Shown piece by piece: positions 1 to 5,678 of a DNA stretch of 13,084 bases (positions are counted from its first letter, which is position 1; the number at the start of each line of letters is the position of its first letter). The position numbers and the translations under genes are program-made. The notes beneath the pieces are model-generated. The model was not told where the DNA came from. It did no database searches and saw only the letters and a program-made list of their open reading frames with translations. Source of the stretch: CAYYGL01 sp964471235 (lineage in GTDB: Bacteria > Calditrichota > Calditrichia > RBG-13-44-9 > J075); the NCBI GenBank assembly GCA_964471235.1, contig CAYYGL010000137.1, positions 1 through 13,084 on the forward strand. The letters are read 5' to 3'.

Positions 1-1
1 T

Positions 2-2959
2 TTTAATGGGCGAATAGTTAGCTGCCCTGAACATAATTTAGAACCCTATACAGGTGATATTGATGTTGAAAACGAGTTTGTACAAGGGAACTTTGCAAGA
101 AAAACAAGTTTCTCAAAACTAATTACATATAAAAAATTATCCACTTCAGTCCGTAACAATCTCTACTCTTTGTTTGCATCAAAAACCGAATTCCATCCTT
201 ACCAATACAAACCGTTACTAAAATTTTTAGATTCTGAGGATCAACGATTATTAATTGCTGATGAAGTAGGCTTAGGGAAGACCATCGAATCCGGTTTAAT
301 TTTAATTGAACAAAGAGCACGTAATCCTTTAGACCGAGTTCTTATCGTATGCCCTTCATCTCTTACAAAAAAATGGCGAGACGAGATGAGAATTCGCTTT
401 GACGAAGAATTTGAAATTCTGAATACCTCATCGTTGAGCCAATTTTTCGATGATTACATACGGGATGGAAATAGAATCAAACTCCGGGGTATCGTTAGTT
501 TACAGAGTATTCGTAATCGTAAAATTCAAGAATTTTTAGAGAATTTAGAACCATCCTTTGACTTGGTCATAATCGACGAAGCTCATCATCTTAGAAACAC
601 TGAAACACTTTCTCACAAGGTTGGTCAAATTTTATCGAACATTTCAGATGCAATGATTCTTCTAACAGCAACCCCGATTCACCTCGGTAGAGAAGATTTG
701 TTTAACCTCTTAAAAATTCTCAGACCGAAGGAGTTCGATAATTTTTTCTTATTTAAAAAACGCTTATCCATTAATCAAAATATTATAAAAGCCGAACAGG
801 CAATTATTCAAAACCCTCCTCAAATAAATGAATGCATTAGTCAATTAAAATCCTTGATATATACTGAGGAAAAAGAACGTTTTTTAAACAACCCCACTTA
901 TAAAGATATTCTTTATAAGTTAGAAAATGATTTTCCCAAGGAGCGGCGTCATATCATTGAACTACAAAGAGAAATAAATAATTTAAATATGATAAATCAT
1001 ATTATTAGCCGTACCAGAAAACGAGAAGTACAAAAAGCTGCAAAACGAACCTCAAAAGTTATTTCTCATAATTTTACTGCGGAGGAAAAAGAATTTTATG
1101 ATGCTGTAACGAACTTTGTGAAATCAAAATACAGAAAGTGTGGTGGTTTTGGCTTTGAAGTCTTTGTCGCAATGAGTTATCAAAGACAAGTGGCGAGTTG
1201 TATACCTGCAATGGTTAATTTTTATAAGAAAAAATTTAATTTAAAGGAAAGTATAATCAATAATGCAGGGGAAACAACTGATCTTGAAATTGAAGATTGG
1301 GTAAGCAATGATTTTGACTTTGACCTGTCCGACAACCAAGAAGAATTAATTCGTTTAATAGAATCTTGTAAAATTAATGAAAATATTGATACGAAATATG
1401 ATAATATGTTCAGGCATCTAAAATTATTAGACACTTCCGAACCTAATCGAAAAATACTTCTCTTTTCCTACTTTAAAAAGACACTTGAGTATCTATCTAA
1501 GAGACTCACAAAAGATGGGTATAATAATTTGTTGATTCATGGGGATATAAAACCAGAAGACCGCAATGAAGCTATGGTGAGGTTTCGTGATGACCCATCT
1601 ATAAGAATTTTGTTGTCTTCAGAAGTTGGAAGTGAAGGATTAGATTTTCAGCATTGTCACGTGATGATTAATTATGATTTGCCCTGGAATCCAATGAAGG
1701 TCGAACAACGGATCGGAAGATTAGATCGTTTTGGTCAGCAGTCAAATAGAATTATCATAATCAATATAGTAACGAATGATACTATTGAAGAAAAAATATT
1801 GACTCGGCTTTATGAAAGAATCAAGATTTTCGAGGAATCCATTGGAGATTTAGAACCCATTTTAGGAGAACGGATTAATGAGTTAGCAAGAGATCTTCTT
1901 TCAAGCAGTCTCACAGAGGAAGAAGAGAGCGAACGGATTCAGCAAATTGCTGATGCTATTGAGAGAGAAAGACTACAACAACAAAGACTTGAAAAAGAGA
2001 GCGGCAAATTAATTGGGTTCGATGAATATTTCCAACAGGAGATTTCTCGTTTTGCAAAATTCGGGAATTTTATTTCTGGCGATGAATTAAAGACTTTTGT
2101 CACTGAATTCTTGAAAGAGAATTATCCTTCTTTGAAACTAAAAAGAACTTCCAATCCAAAGATATTTATTCTTCCCATGACAAATCAATTTTTGAATAAA
2201 ATTAGAGAAGGCACACCTCCTAATGATCAAGTCTTGAGAAAATTCATAGATGCTTTTTATCGAAATGATAAAAGTATAACCGTTACTTTTGATTCGGAAG
2301 AAGCAAATAAAGATAAAACTTTGGAATTCATCAATAACCACCATCCATTAATTCGCATGATAAACAAATTCTATGATCTTCACAAGGAACAGTTATTTCC
2401 TATTGCAAAAATCAAAGTAGAATATGATAAAGTTCCTGAAGGATATTATTTCTATTTTATTTATCTTATCGAGTTTACAGGGGCTCGGGCGGAGAAACGC
2501 CTTGAAACCGTTATAATCAACCATTCCAATTTAGAAATTTTACCTTTTGAGATTTCCGAAGAATTTATAGGTTACGTCAAAATACATGGGACTGATTTTG
2601 ATGGGAAGCCTAATATTTCAAACGATGAGCTACAAAAAATTTTTGATATTGCAACCGAACATATTCATCAGTTGCGTGCACGACGAGAACAGGAATTAAA
2701 AAGGATTAATGAAAGTTTAATCAATAATCGAATTGTAAGCCTCAAAAAGTCTTTTGAATATAAGATACAAAAGGCTCAAGAAAGATTAAAAAAGGCTATC
2801 GCAAAAAAAAGTGACACCCGAATAATCAGAATGAATGAAGGTAGAATACGAAATCTAAATTCAGAAAGAGACAATAAAATACATGAAGTTGAAAAAGGCA
2901 GAGATGTAGTAAGTAATTTTGAGGAAATTGCTGCTGGAATTATAGGAAATCTCAAATGA
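2..2959 (+). CDS. SNF2/RapA-type superfamily 2 helicase, 5'-partial (start lies left of the window)
   Basis: An ATP-driven DNA or RNA translocase of superfamily 2. Counting codons from base 2, the visible 985 residues carry Walker A DEVGLGKT (87-94), DEAH (192-195), TAT (222-224), a helicase C lobe with SSEVGSEGLDF (539-549) and QRIGRLDRFGQ (569-579), and a Lys/Arg/Glu-rich probable coiled coil (about 884-975). The GSEGLDF plus QRIGRLDRFGQ style is that of RapA/HepA and of SNF2 helicases in phage defence. A TTG at 170 is the first start-like codon, but the frame is open to the left edge and reads as good protein (EPYTGDIDVENEF, then RNNLYSLFASKTEFHPYQ) leading into the ATPase, so the real start is outside the window. 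The stop overlaps the next ATG as ATGA, which implies translational coupling to the Hsp70-like gene. The coding is AT-rich compared with the genes to the right. Family is sure; the substrate and the anti-phage role are inference. Confidence 0.93.
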   Translation, partial: FNGRIVSCPEHNLEPYTGDIDVENEFVQGNFARKTSFSKLITYKKLSTSVRNNLYSLFASKTEFHPYQYKPLLKFLDSEDQRLLIADEVGLGKTIESGLILIEQRARNPLDRVLIVCPSSLTKKWRDEMRIRFDEEFEILNTSSLSQFFDDYIRDGNRIKLRGIVSLQSIRNRKIQEFLENLEPSFDLVIIDEAHHLRNTETLSHKVGQILSNISDAMILLTATPIHLGREDLFNLLKILRPKEFDNFFLFKKRLSINQNIIKAEQAIIQNPPQINECISQLKSLIYTEEKERFLNNPTYKDILYKLENDFPKERRHIIELQREINNLNMINHIISRTRKREVQKAAKRTSKVISHNFTAEEKEFYDAVTNFVKSKYRKCGGFGFEVFVAMSYQRQVASCIPAMVNFYKKKFNLKESIINNAGETTDLEIEDWVSNDFDFDLSDNQEELIRLIESCKINENIDTKYDNMFRHLKLLDTSEPNRKILLFSYFKKTLEYLSKRLTKDGYNNLLIHGDIKPEDRNEAMVRFRDDPSIRILLSSEVGSEGLDFQHCHVMINYDLPWNPMKVEQRIGRLDRFGQQSNRIIIINIVTNDTIEEKILTRLYERIKIFEESIGDLEPILGERINELARDLLSSSLTEEEESERIQQIADAIERERLQQQRLEKESGKLIGFDEYFQQEISRFAKFGNFISGDELKTFVTEFLKENYPSLKLKRTSNPKIFILPMTNQFLNKIREGTPPNDQVLRKFIDAFYRNDKSITVTFDSEEANKDKTLEFINNHHPLIRMINKFYDLHKEQLFPIAKIKVEYDKVPEGYYFYFIYLIEFTGARAEKRLETVIINHSNLEILPFEISEEFIGYVKIHGTDFDGKPNISNDELQKIFDIATEHIHQLRARREQELKRINESLINNRIVSLKKSFEYKIQKAQERLKKAIAKKSDTRIIRMNEGRIRNLNSERDNKIHEVEKGRDVVSNFEEIAAGIIGNLK

Positions 2960-4401
2960 ATTCTATATCAAATTCTAAAGAAATCAGAACTTTTAATGTT
3001 GGTATTGATTTAGGTACAAATTCAACAAAAATTATTTACCAAATAATAGAATCTCCATTGACTGAGAATGCTTATGTCTATGGCTTTAATTCAATTATTA
3101 GCGATTTTCCACCTTATTCTTTCCCCTCAATAGTTATTTTAGAGTCAAATAGATTTTATTTCGGCGATGAAGCATATTTACGAAAAGACTATGCCAGTGC
3201 CATTTTTTCTTCATTTAAAATGTGTTTAGCGTGTTACAAGAATATTATTAGATGTAAAAATTGTAAGTCACATGGTATAAGTAGTTTTTCTAACGGAATC
3301 TGCGAAATCAATTGGAGAAAGATTAATGCTGCGGTTATTACTTTACTTTATCTTGCTCATGTCATGGGACAGGTAACTAAGTTTATTCAAAAAAGCTATA
3401 AAGATCAATTTGAACTGAAATTTTTTTACAATATTTCATTTCCGCTTGAATTTCTCAGTGCCCAAAAGAAATTTTTTAGTGGGATAGCTTATTATGCTGA
3501 AAAATTGAAAGATGAGGTTGAACAGGGAATATCTATAAATGAGGTTATCCAAATTCTAAAGGAAGTAAAAAACAAAAGTACTCCCCATATCAAAAATGAA
3601 GCAAGAAGAGTCCATGTAATTGAAGAAACACGAGCAGCTATGCATTCTTTTATTAACAGTGGATACCTTCCTGAAGGATTATATGCAATTGTTGATATTG
3701 GGGCGAGCACAACGGATATTTCATTTTTCAGATATGCCGGATCTAATCGGCCTGACCCATTTTTCGCTTTTTATGCAGATCAAAGCCATTTATTAGGAGG
3801 TGATGATTTCGATCGAACTATTATGAACCGGGTTAGGAATGTTTGTAAAAATACAAGAGATATTTCTTCCGCAGAGTTGTTATATAAAATAAGACAGGCA
3901 AAGCATAGTATTATTAATAATGAAGCAAAATTTATTCTTCCCCAATTTGATATTTTTTGGAGCTTTGATGAAATAGAACAAATATGTAATGTATTATTGA
4001 ATACCCTTCACCAAAAATTTTCTAAGACATTGAGAGAAAAAGCGATTGAAAAAGAAAAAGTCCTTAAACGTTGGAATAATTTGAATATTATTCTAATTGG
4101 GGGAGGATCAGAATGGCAAAATTTATCCAATACTTTTTTGAGATCACCCTTCTTTGGAAATCAAGCAAAGTGGAAGCCTACTTTTCCCACACCGACAATC
4201 CCTGATAATTTAAATACTGATGAAGCAAGAATTAACCCCTATGAACTACGAAAAAATTTTCAATATTTTTATGTAGCACATGGGCTGTCCTATTTTTATC
4301 AAGACATAACCGAAATCTATCCACCAAAAGAAGTACCAGAATTTGAACCGCCGCAAATTATTGAAGAAAGACCAGATCGAGACGAATTATATCCAAAATA
4401 A
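2956..4401 (+). CDS. Hsp70/actin-fold ATPase, nucleotide-binding domain only, with Cys4 motif
   Basis: A 481-residue ATPase of the Hsp70/actin superfamily. Phosphate-1 is GIDLGTNSTK (16-25), a connect-1-like EETRAAMHSF lies at 223-232, phosphate-2 is VDIGASTTD (246-254), the Hsp70-type GGDDFD is at 281-286, and the adenosine motif is ILIGGGSE (379-386). The chain ends soon after the nucleotide-binding fold, in a Pro/Glu-rich tail (about 456-481). There is no room for a substrate-binding domain, so it is not an ordinary DnaK chaperone. An insertion in the first lobe has C90xxC93 and C100xxC103, a likely metal site not found in DnaK. There is no signal peptide, so it should act in the cytoplasm. 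Its ATG overlaps the helicase stop by ATGA and no other gene follows on the strand for 560 bp, so it probably closes the operon. It could be an ATP-dependent switch or assembly factor for the helicase; that role is inference. Confidence 0.88.
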   Translation: MNSISNSKEIRTFNVGIDLGTNSTKIIYQIIESPLTENAYVYGFNSIISDFPPYSFPSIVILESNRFYFGDEAYLRKDYASAIFSSFKMCLACYKNIIRCKNCKSHGISSFSNGICEINWRKINAAVITLLYLAHVMGQVTKFIQKSYKDQFELKFFYNISFPLEFLSAQKKFFSGIAYYAEKLKDEVEQGISINEVIQILKEVKNKSTPHIKNEARRVHVIEETRAAMHSFINSGYLPEGLYAIVDIGASTTDISFFRYAGSNRPDPFFAFYADQSHLLGGDDFDRTIMNRVRNVCKNTRDISSAELLYKIRQAKHSIINNEAKFILPQFDIFWSFDEIEQICNVLLNTLHQKFSKTLREKAIEKEKVLKRWNNLNIILIGGGSEWQNLSNTFLRSPFFGNQAKWKPTFPTPTIPDNLNTDEARINPYELRKNFQYFYVAHGLSYFYQDITEIYPPKEVPEFEPPQIIEERPDRDELYPK

Positions 4402-4963
4402 TTTTGTAAACTTCACCGTACATGAATTTGCTAAGTTATTCATAATAAGTGGCATAGCATATCCACAACCCAACTGCCACATCACAAATCAATGCGGATG
4501 AAATACTTCCGTTTGTTTTTAAAATTACGTGAGTTCGAGATAACTTGAAATAGAACACAGATGAAACAGATAACGCTGATTTACACGGATAATTGGTCAT
4601 AATATTAAAAAAATCTACGAAAATCCGGGTCATCCGGGTCCATCAGCGTTCTATTTTTCTTATGTCGAACTGACGTTAAAATTTAGTATCTTGCGTTTTT
4701 AAACTTTCGTGGTCATTTAATACCAGTAAGGTTAGCGGTTAATTGGCTACGCTTAGTCGTTCGAGTGGTTCGCCAAACCGTAAGAGAGACTACGGAATTT
4801 CCACCTCGAAATTTTAAACTTTCATTCCCACAAAAATTCTCATATTTTGGGTAGCGGTCCGAGGTTCCGGCAGTTTTCAAAGACCGGCTTCGCTGCGAAC
4901 AAATGGTGCAAAAGGAATGGGTTGTTAAAACAGAATCCTCCATCGATTAAGCTCTGTGAGAAA
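4402..4963. other. Intergenic region without a gene between the helicase operon and moaD
   Basis: About 560 bp with no convincing reading frame: short frames here have no recognisable protein character. It holds the long imperfect palindrome at 4527-4676. The motif TAAACTTTC occurs twice, near 4700 and near 4814, on either side of sequence I cannot assign. I see no clear rho-independent terminator directly after the Hsp70-like gene and no promoter for moaD that I would defend. Composition shifts here from AT-rich to balanced. Confidence 0.6.
4527..4676. repeat. Long imperfect inverted repeat, possible dispersed intergenic element
   Basis: The two halves are imperfect reverse complements. AACGCTGAT (4572-4580) matches ATCAGCGTT (4642-4650) exactly. 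ACACGGAT (4583-4590) pairs with ATCCGGGT (4623-4630) with one mismatch. The outer arms, GTTCGAGATAACTTG... (4533-4556) and ...TTATGTCGAAC (4648-4670), pair over most of their length, and ACGTGAGTTCGA against TCGAACTGACGT extends this to about 4527-4676. The inner text, with repeated near-copies of ATCCGGGT, resembles intergenic hairpin repeats seen in many copies in environmental bacterial genomes; that resemblance is from memory. As RNA it would fold into a long interrupted hairpin. It may be a non-autonomous mobile element or a processing or termination element. Confidence 0.6.
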
Positions 4964-5206
4964 ATGAAAATTACCATCAAACTTTTTGCCCTGGGAAAGG
5001 AATTGATTGGCGCCGGTGAATTGAGCCGGGAATATGCAAAGCCGGTGACCGTTCAAATGGTCATAGAAGATTTGAAGCGTGAACATCCCCGGTTTGCCCA
5101 ACTGAAATCCTACCTGGTGGCAGTCAACATGGAATATGCTGATGGGAGCCGGGAACTAACAGACGGCGATGAAGTGGCAATCATCCCACCGGTGAGCGGA
5201 GGATAA
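4964..5206 (+). CDS. moaD: Molybdopterin synthase sulfur-carrier subunit MoaD
   Basis: An 80-residue beta-grasp (ubiquitin-like) protein. In molybdenum cofactor synthesis its C-terminal glycine is made into a thiocarboxylate, which gives sulfur to precursor Z (cPMP) inside the MoaD-MoaE heterotetramer. The protein begins MKITIKLFALGKEL and ends GDEVAIIPPVSGG, the C-terminal Gly-Gly that defines the family; 80 residues is the usual size. I chose the ATG at 4964 because it gives the normal first beta strand. The longer frame from TTG 4847 adds 39 residues of unlikely character. Upstream GTGAG is a weak ribosome binding site. It lies 2 bases before moaE, a normal moaDE pair. moaA, moaB, moaC and moeB are not in the window. 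Confidence 0.93.
   Translation: MKITIKLFALGKELIGAGELSREYAKPVTVQMVIEDLKREHPRFAQLKSYLVAVNMEYADGSRELTDGDEVAIIPPVSGG
5198..5202 (+). promoter_or_regulatory. moaE ribosome binding site inside the moaD Gly-Gly codons
   Basis: GGAGG lies 6 bases before the moaE ATG at 5209. It is formed by the two terminal glycine codons of moaD (GGA GGA TAA), so the obligatory C-terminal Gly-Gly of MoaD also supplies the Shine-Dalgarno sequence for its partner and couples their translation. Confidence 0.8.
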
Positions 5207-5208
5207 TC

Positions 5209-5619
5209 ATGATCGAAATTACCGCTTCCCCGATAGATGTTCAGAAGGTAATTAACGCCGCTCAAAGCCCGGATTGCGGCGGGGTGTCGGTGTTTATCGG
5301 CACGGTACGCAATCACAGCCGCGGCAAAGAAATTCTCCGCCTGGAATACGAGGCATACCCGGAAATGGCAAGCAAAATGATTGCGAAAATTGCCGATGAA
5401 ATGAAGTCCCGCTGGGATATCCGCAAAATTGCCGTTTCTCATCGCACCGGGGTATTGGATATCGGGGAAATTGCCGTGGTAATTGCCGTGGCAGCCCCCC
5501 ACCGGAAAGAGGCATTTGCCGCCTGCCAGTATTGCATTGACCGGCTGAAAGAAATTGTGCCCATCTGGAAAAAAGAAGTGGCAACCGACGGCGAAAGCTG
5601 GATCGAAGAACACGCCTGA
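5209..5619 (+). CDS. moaE: Molybdopterin synthase catalytic subunit MoaE
   Basis: The large subunit of molybdopterin synthase, 136 residues, of usual length. It transfers sulfur from MoaD thiocarboxylate to cPMP, forming the dithiolene of molybdopterin in the cytoplasm. Family marks are GTVRNHSRGK (31-40), LEYEAYPEMA (45-54), HRTGVLDIGE (78-87), HRKEAF (98-103) and RLKEIVPIWKKE (112-123). Lys114 and Lys121 stand at the spacing of the two conserved active-site lysines of E. coli MoaE (Lys119 and Lys126). The ATG has a strong GGAGG site lying in moaD. It is intact, and 59 bases separate it from the glycoside hydrolase gene on the same strand. That gene has no known part in cofactor synthesis, so the neighbourhood may be chance. 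Confidence 0.96.
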   Translation: MIEITASPIDVQKVINAAQSPDCGGVSVFIGTVRNHSRGKEILRLEYEAYPEMASKMIAKIADEMKSRWDIRKIAVSHRTGVLDIGEIAVVIAVAAPHRKEAFAACQYCIDRLKEIVPIWKKEVATDGESWIEEHA

Positions 5620-5678
5620 ATTCCAGACTGCGCTTGAATGCTCCTTCTGCGAACCTGACAACTTTTCCGGAAAAAAGC

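Noticed and set aside
170..172. TTG as start codon of the helicase
   Set aside because: The same frame continues upstream to base 2 without a stop and with plausible protein sequence, so this is an internal leucine codon of a truncated gene.
4847..4963. Longer moaD from TTG 4847
   Set aside because: The 39 extra residues are basic and unlike MoaD, while the ATG at 4964 gives the normal family N-terminus.
4840..4963. Molybdenum cofactor riboswitch upstream of moaD
   Set aside because: Looked for because of the gene context, but the GC-rich helices and conserved loops of the Moco motif are not recognisable here; a covariance-model scan would settle it.
5634..5678. Earlier TTG start for the GH113-like protein
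   Set aside because: ATG 5679 has a purine-rich site before it and places the hydrophobic signal close to the N-terminus.
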